Shown here: piece after piece, positions 24,285 through 34,671 of the stretch
Layout: every line of letters begins with the position of its first letter
How positions within the stretch are numbered: position 1 is the first letter of the stretch
Source: Mastigamoeba balamuthi
Lineage: Eukaryota; Evosea; Mastigamoebida; Mastigamoebidae
Length of the DNA stretch: 64,000 bases
Reading direction: 5' to 3'
Assembly (NCBI GenBank): GCA_902651635.1
Contig: CACRSC010000075.1
Span: 221,440-285,439 of the forward strand
The notes under the pieces: model-generated
Seen by the model: only the letters and a program-made list of their open reading frames with translations
What the model was told of the DNA's origin: nothing
Database searches by the model: none
Program-made: the position numbers and the translations under genes

Positions 24285-25655
24285 CATGGTCTTCCTCGCC
24301 CACGTTCCTCGCCTCGTTGCCGCCTGCTTCGTGGTGACACCACGCCCCTCCACCCTGTTCCTCACTGCGCTCCAACCTCACCTTTGTGAATTTCCGTCGT
24401 TTTTTTCTCTCCGGAATGGTAGGTTTGCGAAATTTGTGACACGGTGGTGCAGGTCCTCGCGCTCCTCGAGCTCGAGCGCTCGCACGCCGGTCCTGTGGTG
24501 CCCGGGGCAGGGCAGGGAGTCCGTCTCCAGCCCCGTGTGCGTGTACCTGTCGTCGCCGGCCCTCCGGATCACAGCACCGGAAAACCCGGTGGGACGCCCC
24601 AGGGCCAGGGCCCCCCGTCTGTCCCTGGTACGCACGGGCCAACGCCACCGGCGCCCCCACGTGCCCCCCGAGGCCCCGGGGGCTCTCGAACGCGAGCGTC
24701 ATGGCGCCTGTGCGCTCTGCCTGGTGCTCTCTGTCTTCGCGGTCGTCGCGCTGGGCGTCGCCCCTGCCTGTTCGCTCGACGACGCGCTGGGCACAGCCAC
24801 GAGCGCCCACGGCCTCGCCCTGCGGCTGCTGGAGGACGTCTACCACGGATTCGTGCTGCCGTGGGCGAGCGTGGCTCCCACGGCCGCCACTGGGGAGCTC
24901 GACAGGATCAGCGCCCAGGGGCCCGAGTGCGCGCGCGAGGTGCGCGTTGCTTTGGGGCTGCTGGTGGCCGTCGTCGCGTCGGCCGTGGTGGCCTTTGCGG
25001 TCGTGCCGGCGCCGCTCGTGGTGCTCGTGTGCAGCTCCTTTGCGCTTCACAAGACGCTGGGAACGGTCTCAGTGCTGTTCTTCAGGAGCGACATCCCGTC
25101 GCTCACGTTCCAGAACGAGTCGCGGCTCGTGCTGCCCGCGCTGGCGCTGCAGTTCGTGCGGGTCGTTTCGTACAGCATCTCTTCCACGTCGTTGTCTTTT
25201 CGAGTGTACGCTTATACTGTCACGCTGGCCTGCCTCGCGGGCACTGCCCTCGCCTCGCTTCTGGTCTGGGCGTTTGTGCTTGTAGTGCCGCAGATGCCCG
25301 GAGAGAAGGCCCGCCTGGCGTTGGCCATTGCGCGCTCGGTGCTTCTTTCGTGCGTTCTTGCAGCCACCTCTGCTTGCCCGCCTCTGAGCCGCCTGCTGGG
25401 CTGCGCCATCGCGGGTACCTTGTCAGCTGCACGTGGCTCTGGGTGTCCTGGTCCCTTGGCCTGGATGGGGCCATGTATAGGTATGGCCAGTCCGCCGGCG
25501 CGCAGCAGCTCTTTGCCTCCGAGGTCTCACCCGCCCTTTGGCTGCTCATTGCGCGCCACTTGAGCGGCGACTCGTGCGAGGCGTTGTGGCCCCTGTGCAC
25601 CACTGCTTCTGTAGTGAGCTTTTTTCTGGAAACTGCCAGTGGGGCCGTTCTCTGA
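24285..25655 (+). CDS. multi-pass membrane protein, unrecognised
   Basis: From about 24.70 to 25.40 kb one frame encodes at least five strongly hydrophobic helices (for instance around 24720, 24960, 25020, 25230 and 25340), separated by short polar loops with an Asn-Glu-Ser glycosylation-type site. From about 25.41 kb the neighbouring frame takes over with a further hydrophobic segment and ends in TGA at 25655, so a short intron or an indel lies near 25.35-25.42 kb. The start is uncertain: ATG 24285 precedes a hydrophobic stretch, but the link from there to 24.70 kb is unclear. I do not recognise a family; a transporter or G-protein-coupled-receptor-like topology is possible. Confidence 0.5.
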
Positions 25656-25782
25656 GGGGCCAAGCTCCCGTTAGATGGGGAAAGAGGTCCGTAAGAAAAT
25701 GGGGGGAGGGGAAAACAGGGCCCACGCCTCGAAAGCAGATTCGCTTTCAACTGGACCTCCTCCAACTTGCTGTTGATACCAA

Positions 25783-25823
25783 ACAAAACAACCATTCAAT
25801 CAAAAACTCTTTTGGGTGCTTTC
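25783..25823. repeat. 41-bp dispersed repeat, copy 2
   Basis: Second copy of the repeat at 23981-24021, here between the convergent 3' ends of the membrane-protein gene and the receptor gene. Confidence 0.8.
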
Positions 25824-25871
25824 CTCCAAGTGCGAGTGCGAGGCACTTTAGTGCGAGGGGCTTTGGTATGC

Positions 25872-28800
25872 TCATACAGCGCTGTCCGCAGACTCGACCT
25901 GCGGGAAGGAAGGCGGCGCTAACGAGGTCTCCCAGTTGCGAGCTCCCGCGGTGGTAATGGCCTGCTGTGTAGCCGACTGCCCGCTCATCATCGTGAAGCT
26001 GCCGTTCTCTCCGATCTCGCGGGGCATCTGGAGGGCCACAGAGTCCATCTTGAGGGGCATGATCGACACCATCGACGCTGCTATCTCGTCGTTCTCCTCT
26101 TCGTGCTTGGTGGCGCTGTTGCTGGCGCCATTGCCAGGCATCTGCGAGAACAGGGCCGGCTGCTCCTTGCCGCTTCCAATGGAGGCCAGCAGCTCCTGAG
26201 GTACTTCGAACGCTCCCATCGACTTCGCATCCATAACGAGTTCCTGGGGGAACGTCGGCGGACGTACAGCGAATGTGGCGGGCCAGTTTCGGAGGATCTG
26301 GAAGATGGAGGGACGCCTCTCGGGCTGCGCCTGCCAGCACCGCTCCAGCAGGTCGCTCACTTCGGGCGACGCGTTGGGGGGAATCTCCGGTGGACCCAGC
26401 TGTGTGTTGTTCATCTCGATGGCGGAGCTGCCAGCAGTCAGGCCTGTCATCGAGGGCGACGGCATCACGTGGCACACAGGGCTCGAATGGGTGGAGGCCA
26501 GGGAGGGGCTTTGCGAGCACGAGGCAGAGAGAGACGAGGTGGATGTCATGGTCATCTCCGGGGGCGCGATGAGCTCCCAGAGGACAATGCCAAACGCATA
26601 GACGTCGGTCGCTTGCGTCAGGAATGCTCCGGATATAACCTCAGGGGGCTGCCACGCTGCCCTCTTGAGTGCCCTGCCGCCGCTTGAGGAGAATGCGCCT
26701 CTCTTGTTGCTGAACCAGAAGTCCGACACCTTCACTGTCCCCTTGGCATCCATCTGTGCACATGAAGTGAGTGGGTGCCTCCCACACCAATTGAGACAGA
26801 GTGTGACATACAAGGAGGCTACGAGTGCAGATGCTGCCGTGGACAATGGGAGGCTTGCACGAGTGCAGATACGCAATCCCCTTGAGCACATCCTATTGCC
26901 ATTCGGTGAGACTGTTAGTTTGTCGGAGTGCAGTGGGAGCGCACGAATGCCATAGCGACGAGCGAGTACATGTCGACACTGCGCTTCTCTCTCCTGAGGT
27001 AGTCGGCGAGGGTGCCGCCCTCCATGTACTCGGTGACGACGAGGAGGTCGGCCTTGGTCTCGCAGTAGCCCATGAGCATGAGGAGGTTGGGGTGGTGGTG
27101 CTTGTGCAGCAGCAGCACCTCCTCCTTGATCAGCCGCTGGTCCTCCCTGGGCGTCGCCTTCTTGTCGATCACCCGCACAGCCACCGCCGTGCCGTGCCAG
27201 TCGGCCATGTACATCGACCCGAACCTGCCGTGGCCCAGGCACTGCCCCAGCTCGATCTCTGTCTTGCGGATGTTGAAGAACTCCACTGTCCGCCTCTGTG
27301 TTGGCGAAACAGTGCTGTGAGTCCCAACGAACATTCTGGGTGCAGTGATGAAGCGAGGCAGGCACCGTTCTCCAGACAGCAAAGGAGAAGGCGAGCATGG
27401 CGGGGATGGCGACACCGCCGAGGCCGATGGCGAGGCCCAGGATGAGGCTCGTGTTTGTGACCGCGGCCTCCGAGTCAGCGGGGAGGTAGTCTCTGCCGCA
27501 GTCGCCGACGCTGAAGGCCTGGACGACCGAGGAGCCCGAGAGGACGTAGACCGTGTCGAGGCCCTGGTTGCAGCACGCCCGCGAGCTGCTGCTGCACGAG
27601 TCCTCGAAGGGCCCGATCTGGACGCCCTCGATGGTGAAGACGCTCCTGTCGTAGACTGCGTCGACGATGTTGCTGACCGTCAGAGACTTGTTGCTGTCGG
27701 TGCCCTTGGCGACGTCGATCACCTGGGAGAGGAACTTGCCGACGAAGAAGCTCTGGAACGACGTGTCGTCCTGGTCTGTTGAGGAGACCCACGTGTCGTA
27801 TTCTGTGCGCAGGTCCGAGGTCGATGCGAAGAGAGCAAGTGGGGGCGACACACTCAACGTGTAGATCGCGGAATTGCTATCGTCTCCATCAGTCGTATTC
27901 TGTTCCACCTGTGAGTTGAGCAGAACCACTGCGGCCATTCCCTCCAAAGCCGACGTGTTCAGAGATCCTCCGATGACGAAGAACGCGTCAAAGTCTTTGG
28001 AGCGGTTACTAATGAACGCGGAAGCCACCACAACAATGCCAGAGGACTCCACAAGCATTCCCTGAATTCCTCATTAAGTTCCACAAATTGATTACAAAGC
28101 TTGGATGGATAAGGACGTACCCCAGTGTCTGCGTGCTGCAGGCCCTCGATGCACTGCAGAGTGTGCTGTGTGTTGTCGTTTATGACCACGGCAACCCTCG
28201 TGGCGTTGAGGGACTGGAAGAATTTGAAGGCGGCCACAGTCTCGTCGTAGGCCGAAGGGAACAATGACACAATTTTCCTGCTCGGAATAACTAAGTCAGG
28301 AACAAACTGCGTAGCAACAATTCACGAACCTGTGGAAGGGACGACGAAGATACCAGTAGCCCGGCATAGGCGATACGAGGGCCACATCTCCAAAGATGTC
28401 TGTGGCGTAGGTCTGCTTCGCGAGGAAGGGCGCGGCAACAGCGATGACCTTGCTGGCAGAGAGGCTCTCGTGCACGCTGCTGGAGTTGCCCTCGATGGAG
28501 CGCAGCAACACAATGTGGCTGTCCTTGTAGTTATGGCAATTCACTGCCCCCAGGAGCCCTGACCTGGTGTCTGAATCCTCTGGAGCGTCCGCGAGGTAAA
28601 CTGCTCCCAAGAGGGTGAGCACTCCGCCCGACGTCCACTGCGGTGCCATGCAGCCCGCGAACTTGAGTGTTGTCTCGGACGTCTGAGCCTTCCGGCCGCC
28701 GCGAGGAGGGTTGTACGGCATCACGTAGACCTCGTGGACGCCCTGATTGCACGCGTCGTCGGCGGTCTGCCTCGACGTCGAGTCGGTGCCGCCGTCGCCG

Positions 28801-30313
28801 TAGGGCCCCAGCGTCACGCCCTGCACGTCGAACGTCCGCATGCCCTCGAAGATGGCGTAGAGGAAGTCCCCGCGGGTCACAGAGGCACTGTAGCGGGCGG
28901 CGGAGCGCTGGAGGACCTCGTAGATGAACCAGCCCGTCAGGTACCCCTCCAGTGTGGCTCGCGAATTGAACATCGACCCAGCATCGCCGAACTTGCGGAC
29001 CAGCGGTGCCGCTGTCTTCCGCGACGATGGGGTGGGGTTTGGCATGCTATTCGTGAGGAAGATCTCTATGCCCTGGCTGTCCAGCAGAGCATTGGTGGTC
29101 GTGTTGAGCGACGAGCGGAGGTCAGTCGAGGAGACCCACGAGATCGCGTAGACGCGGATGCTTGAGTGGCTGCTGTGCGCCAACCACTCGATCACCTGCG
29201 CTGTTGTGTTGGGCATCGTGCTCACGATGATCGCCTTGGGCGTCGAGGTCGCGAACAGCGCTGCCATCGCACTCTCCAGCGCGCTGTCGGCCATCTCTCT
29301 GCATCCCACCCCGACGATGCTGTGAGGGCCCCGAGGCTGACAGCAGGAAGAGCGCACGTGGAGGGCAGGAAGGCCGAAGACATGACGCCGCTGGAGCCGG
29401 TGAGGACCTTGAGGGAGGAGTCGACGGAGTCGAAGACCCACTGGCCGTAGGCCGAGTCGTGTGCCACGAGGGCCAGCCGCGAGAGGTCCTCCCACTGGCC
29501 CGACACGACCTTGAGCACCGCGTTGAGCTCGTCGCTGCCCGACGCCCGGATGTTCACGACAAAGGGCAGCGTCACCTCCTCCGCGGTCCCCGTGTCTTCC
29601 AGGCCGCGGCAGTGCCCTGAGTGAACGCCCACATTTCGTTGCGCCTTGGACGCTCACGGTTCCGGGTGAAGGTGGCGGTGTTGTTGGCGATGTCGCGCAG
29701 GGACTCGCTGGCCGACATGGGGCCCACGAGCGGGACACCGTACGCCCTGAGGGTGGCCAGCAGCGCGGGCTCTGTCTCGCTCTGCGGGGTCGTCGCGGCG
29801 ATGAGGAACGCGCAGTCCTCCTCGACGAGTTTCTTCACGTTGGCCAGCAGCTCCGCCTGCTCGAATGCAATGGCCCGCCCCTTCAGAAACGAATTGCCCA
29901 TCAAAGCGTCCCAAATCACTTGCCGTGTGTCAATAGAGCTCCCGCTCAGGCAGAATCTCAAGCAGATGCCAAAATAAGAATAGAATTCGAAACCACATTT
30001 CCGCATGAAAACAACACGCAATTGGAGACAGAGGGCAGCCGGTGCAGTGCGAGGGCACCTCTGACGAGTGGTTGTACTGCACGAGCCTGATGGGGAGCGT
30101 CGTGAGCAGCGCCGCCTTGGCGATGGCAATGCGCAGGCCCTCGGCGGCGCCCTGCCAGTTGAGGGTGATGCCCGCCGACTGCCCCACGACGATGTCCGTC
30201 ACGTTGGCGCACGCTGCTGGCACACCGCTGCTGCCAGCCGAAACCGCGTGAAGCTGCTGCGCGACGACGAGTAGAACTGCAGATGCAAGCCTGATGCCGC
30301 TGCTTCCTCGCAT
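25872..30313 (-). CDS. receptor: two periplasmic-binding-protein-type modules, TM helix, pseudokinase domain
   Basis: Signal peptide at the start (ATG ending at 30313). Exons to about 28.3 kb and then to about 27.5 kb encode two type-1 periplasmic-binding/ANF-receptor modules. Each ends with a similar sequence (GPYGD or GPFED, then a Cys-Asn-Gln-Gly step and a short beta-strand), so they look like an internal duplication. A transmembrane helix lies near 27.40-27.47 kb. The intracellular domain is TKL/receptor-cyclase-like: glycine loop GHGRFG, but VAVRV replaces VAVK, HGS replaces HRD and DFW replaces DFG. It should lack phosphotransfer activity, like the kinase-homology domain of receptor guanylyl cyclases, yet no cyclase domain follows; a Ser/Met-rich tail ends at the stop at 25872. 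At least eight introns; the one after 26950 is 50 bp with GTGCGC. Ligands would be small molecules such as amino acids or peptides (inference). Confidence 0.82.
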
Positions 30314-31095
30314 TGTCGTACGCTGCGTCTATGTGATGTGCTGGCAAGTCAAGAAGGTGGTCTTTGTCTGCGTGTCAGTAAAAGTGGTATGATGACGTTT
30401 AAGAGCGAGGTTGGCCAGTGTACTTTTCTGCCTCGCTGCTTAATTTAGTGTGGAGTTTGCCCTAATGCGACATATAAAATTCGGATGATTGCGACTACTC
30501 TATCTAGCAACGGAATTACTAAGAAATCGAGGCACGCCACTGGCCAAAAAAGTCCTTGATGGTCTTCCGGGCTTCGTAGAACCCTTCACCGGCCGAAACT
30601 GGTACATATCCACCAGGAACATAGGAAGGAGAGTGGAACTCAGCAGTCTACGACCAAAAAGGGTTTTCCTTCCTGATACGCAGTGAGCATCGGGCCATCA
30701 GTGTCACGAATTGAGCAGAAGCCCTGTGGCGAAAATGCATGATGAGAGTACAAGGGTGAATTTGGATCATGATATCAGGTTCAATTCCAGTGGAACCAGA
30801 TCATTAAGACTAAGCACTAGAACTGAAAACGAATCACTGCAGTTGTGCGATCAAGCAGCAGCGAAGTCCAACTGTTTATTTCTGTACTAATTCAATCATA
30901 CACTGTGACGAACATTCTCATCAGAAACTGAGGGCGTTGCCTGTGGTGTGCGATCTTTGCCACTCTGTGTGAGGGACCTGCGGTCTGCAACATATTTCTG
31001 GTTAGTACACGTCCCCCTCCAACTCTTGAGGCATTTGAAGAGCCACAGAGTCCAGTTTGATGGGCATGATCGAAACCATAGACACGGCCATCTCC
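30314..31095. other. intergenic, low GC, between tandem receptors
   Basis: AT-richer than neighbouring genes. It contains the receptor's upstream region and decayed sequence resembling the C-terminal coding end of the first receptor (about 31020-31095, minus). Nothing else recognised. Confidence 0.45.
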
Positions 31096-32285
31096 TCATT
31101 CAGCGTAGTGCTTTGTGACGTCGTTTCTAGCTCCACTGCCAGTCAGCTGCGATAACAACTCAGGAGCATTTCCGCTTCCACCAGATTGGATAAACTCTTG
31201 AGGGATGTGAAACGCTCCGAGTGACTGTCCCAGACCGTGTTAGTCCTGTTGGTGGATAAAATATCACAACGCACAGCAAATGTGGCAGGCCAGTTGCGAA
31301 GGACCTGGAAGATGGAGGGACGCCTCTCTGGCTGTGCCTGCCAGCACCGCTGCAGCAGGTCGCTCACCTCGGGTGATGCGTCGGAGGGAATCTCCGGGGG
31401 CCCCAGCTGAGTGTTTATAATCTCGACGGCGGAACTGCCAGCAGCAAGACCCGTCATCGAGGGCGATTGTATCCCATAGCCCGCAGGGCTTGACTGGGCG
31501 GACATGATGGCAGGGCTCTGAGAGCACGAGGCAGAGGCAGAAGAGGTGGATGCCATGGTCATCTCCAGGGGCGCGACCAGCTCCCAGAGGACAATGCCAA
31601 ACGCATAGACGTCGGTCGCCGGTGTCAGAAACGTCCCGGCGATGATCTCAGGGGGCTGCCATGCTGCCCTCTTGAGCTTTCTGCCGCTACCCGAGGAGGA
31701 GAACGCTCCCCTCTTGTTGCTGAACCAGAAGTCCGACACCTTCACTGTCCCCTTGGCATCCATCTGTTTGTGTGATCCCGAGAGTCAGAGGGCACCTCTG
31801 CTATTCAATGGCGATGACGAAAACGCACGAGCAGGCTGTAAGTGGAGATGCTGCCGTGGACAATGGGAGGCTTGCACGAGTGCAGATACGCAATCCCCTT
31901 GAGCACATCCTATTGCCTATCGGTGAGCAGTTTGTCGGAGTGCAGTGGGAGCGCACGAATGCCATAGCGACGAGCGAGTACATGTCGACACTGCGCTTCT
32001 CTCTCCTGAGGTAGTCGGCGAGGGTGCCGCCCTCCATGAACTCGGTGACAACGAGGAGCTCGTTGCGGGTCTCGCAGTAGCCCATGAGCATGAGGAGGTT
32101 GGGGTGGTGGTGCTTGTGCAGCAGCAGCACCTCCTCCTTGATCAGCCGCTGGTCCTCCCTGGGCGTCGCCTTCTTGTCGATCACCCGCACAGCCACCGCC
32201 GTGCCGTGCCAGTCGGCCATGTACATCGCCCCGAACCTGCCGTGGCCCAGGCACTGTCCCAGCTCGATCTCTGTCTTGCGGATGT
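31096..32285 (-). CDS. second receptor pseudokinase, C-terminal part only (cut at assembly N)
   Basis: A close paralog of the 25872 gene. Exons from 32285 downward encode the glycine loop, the VAVRV step, helix C, then (after a short intron) HGS in place of HRD, DFW in place of DFG, and the C-lobe. A likely 50-bp intron (GTGCGT...CAG, about 31206-31255) restores the tail frame to a stop at 31096. Beyond that stop the sequence still resembles the paralog's tail in another frame, so this copy has lost about 25 C-terminal residues. Segments around 31880-32285 are nearly identical to 26840-27290, introns included, pointing to recent duplication or gene conversion. The ectodomain and membrane helix are absent because the gene meets the lone N at 32286. 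Confidence 0.75.
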
Positions 32286-32286
32286 N
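32286..32286. other. lone N: contig join between unrelated genes
   Basis: Left of the N is the kinase N-lobe of a minus-strand receptor; right of it a plus-strand thiamine-diphosphate enzyme. Both genes are cut at this same base. Confidence 0.8.
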
Positions 32287-33432
32287 CCCTCGGAGCTCAG
32301 CTGCGTGGCGCCGCACGACGACGTCGCGCGGGCCGCGGCGATGCTGCACGACGCCTGCCGGCCCGTCATGATCGTCGGCAACGGCGTGCGGCTCTCGGGG
32401 GCCGAGCGGCAGGTGGCCGCGCTCGCCGAGGCGGTGCCCTGCGCCGTCGTGACGTCGGCGTTCGGCAAGAACCTCTACCCCGAGTGCCGCAGGCTCTCGG
32501 CCGGGATGCTCTTCTTCGGGGGCACCACCAGCGCGCTCAGCGTCGTCACCGGCGCCGACGTCGTCCTCATCGTCGGCTGCTCGATGTCCGAGTCGACGAT
32601 GCCCATCGCCAGCGACCTGGGGAGCGCGCACGACGTCATCCGCGTCGACGTCGACGCCGCCAGCGCCGCGCGGTTCCACACCGCCAAGCTGACGCTCATC
32701 GGCGACGCCGCAGCCGTCGTCGACGCGATCCACCGCGAGCTGCTCGCTCGCAACGCCAACCGCCCGCCGTCGTCGGTCTGGGCGACGGTCGACCCGCCGC
32801 GCCCGTCGTCGCACAGCGACGCAGAGGTCGAGCTGAGCCGCTCGGACGCGGTGCCCATCGAGAGCGCGCGGCTCAAGGCCGAGCTCGGGGCCGTCCTGCC
32901 CGACAACGCGGTTGTCGCCGTCGACATCGGGGCGTCGTTCCTGAACATGGGCCTGATCACCGGCAAGGAGGGCCAGACGTTCTTCATCGAGACGAGCTGG
33001 GCCAGCATGGGCCAGATGACCGCGGGCGCCGTGGCGCTGGCCATGTGCCACCCGGGCAGGCCCGTCGTCGTCGTCGCGGGCGACGGGTCGTTTCTGATGA
33101 ACGGCATGGAGGTCGTGACGGCCGTCGAGAAGCGGCTGCCGGTAGTCTGGGTCGTCGAGAACAACAGCATGCAGGCGCTGGTCCACTTTGGCTCGAAGCT
33201 CATCATGGGCGTCGAGTCGACCGTCGGCAACACGCCGCCCGTCGACTTCGCAGCGCTCGCGGAGGCCTATGGCGCCAGGTCCTGGAGGGTCCTGCGCCCG
33301 TGCGACATCGCCGGGGCCATCACGGCGGCACTCGCCTGCCGCTGCCCGTGCGTCGTCGACGTGCGCACGTGCCGCAGAGCCCCGGCGGCCCTCGAGAACC
33401 GAGTCAAGCAGATCGTCACCGCAAAACACTGA
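32287..33432 (+). CDS. thiamine-diphosphate enzyme of the acetolactate-synthase/decarboxylase superfamily (N-terminus missing)
   Basis: An open frame of about 381 codons from the N to TGA at 33432, without introns. It covers the central domain (about 32.33-32.75 kb, Rossmann-like with a GNG motif near the start) and the C-terminal ThDP-binding domain, whose cofactor motif runs from GDGSF to VVENN with the usual spacing. The N-terminal pyrimidine-binding domain with the catalytic Glu must lie outside this contig. Family members include acetolactate synthase, benzoylformate decarboxylase, oxalyl-CoA decarboxylase and relatives; I cannot choose among them from this part. The lack of introns, unlike almost all neighbours, would fit recent acquisition from a bacterium, but this is only the 3' two-thirds. 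Confidence 0.82.
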   Translation, partial: PSELSCVAPHDDVARAAAMLHDACRPVMIVGNGVRLSGAERQVAALAEAVPCAVVTSAFGKNLYPECRRLSAGMLFFGGTTSALSVVTGADVVLIVGCSMSESTMPIASDLGSAHDVIRVDVDAASAARFHTAKLTLIGDAAAVVDAIHRELLARNANRPPSSVWATVDPPRPSSHSDAEVELSRSDAVPIESARLKAELGAVLPDNAVVAVDIGASFLNMGLITGKEGQTFFIETSWASMGQMTAGAVALAMCHPGRPVVVVAGDGSFLMNGMEVVTAVEKRLPVVWVVENNSMQALVHFGSKLIMGVESTVGNTPPVDFAALAEAYGARSWRVLRPCDIAGAITAALACRCPCVVDVRTCRRAPAALENRVKQIVTAKH

Positions 33433-34671
33433 GGTTTTTTCTGCACAGGCCCAAGGGCCCACAAATCCCACGACAAACTTCAGATAGCTCGACTATTGTT
33501 GCTATGGGTCCATGAGGATTGGCTGCACTGTTTTCTTCTTCCGGCTGCAGAAACCGATCGGGTGTGACGAAGTGCCAGCCGAATGACGCAAGGTTGCGGA
33601 GATCGATCATGCCATATTGTATATCTTTGGATGCATGTGAATACAAAGCACAGAGTGGAGTGAGAGTGTGGTTTTTCAAGGCGTTGCACCACCAATTAAT
33701 TAAGGTTTGTGAATTGGTCATTCTCAAGGGCCCACCCCCATGAACAGGAGAGTTCTCGTCGAAGGTCTCTAAGAGTGAGGACACTCGTCGCTGTCCGCAA
33801 GGTGCAGGTGCTCGAGGACTTGTGGAAGGCGGGCTGCAGGATCGAGGGGATCGACTCGCGGAAGGTAGAGACAGCTCAGCCGGCTTTCTGTCGCACGTGG
33901 TGGGAACAAACTGGGTAGAATGTCGATCAGAGAGGCTTTGCCTGGCCTTTTTCCTGTGTTGTTTCAACATATGTACCACCCAGACACTGGCCCAGATTGA
34001 AGACAAGCGAGTTCACCTCGCAACTGATCGACGTCTTGTCAAAATAAAATCCTAAAAAGTAGATGGAGTTGCAGGCCCAACCCAAGGCATACCCGAAAAG
34101 TGCTGTTGAGGGACCGGGTGGCACTGAGGAAGAGGCGGCGTATGCACATTTATCACGAAGTGCGACTTTTGGAGTCCTGGCACAGCAAAGCAAGGAATAC
34201 CTCCTTGCTATTGATCATCCACTGAATACAGCAACCCTGGCATGCAGGCTTCCCGTTGCACCACATTCCCCCGTGCACTGAATGGTCCAGCCGACCGAGG
34301 CACCACGAACACCCCCTTTTGCAGAATCCTCTCCGCGGTCCGTGTCAGCCATGACGTTGCGGAGTTGTGCGAATGACTATTGGTCGCCTTCGCGCCCACG
34401 CTGGACGGCGCTCGACCTCGCCAACGTGCACACGTGCCGCAAAGCACTGGAGTCATTGCACAGGCATTGCACGCTCTCGGCAAGGGGGTGCATAAGCCCC
34501 CGACACCCATAACAGGCAACATGTCGATCTGGATAACACTGCCACCGCCGAGTCCCCGCGATTTCCGGTGGCGTAGTTATTTTTGGCTCTGGGTTTGCAT
34601 TCCGCTCAGGACATCCAAGGCTTCCAGGCCCTTGCCCTGCGATTAAGTGAACCCACTTCGACTCGTGGCAG
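33433..34671. other. intergenic, low GC
   Basis: 1.2 kb between the ThDP enzyme stop and the phosphodiesterase ATG. Open frames are short and unrecognised. A plus-strand frame at about 33.77-33.92 kb reads like protein (LEDLWKAGCRIEGID) but ends quickly; it may be a relic of a gene or chance. Confidence 0.4.

Noticed and set aside
33709-33918. Short plus-strand frame with a protein-like segment (LEDLWKAGCRIEGID), vaguely like an anticodon-binding domain
   Set aside because: Only about 50 residues of plausible sequence, no flanking exons and low-GC surroundings; too little to call even a pseudogene.
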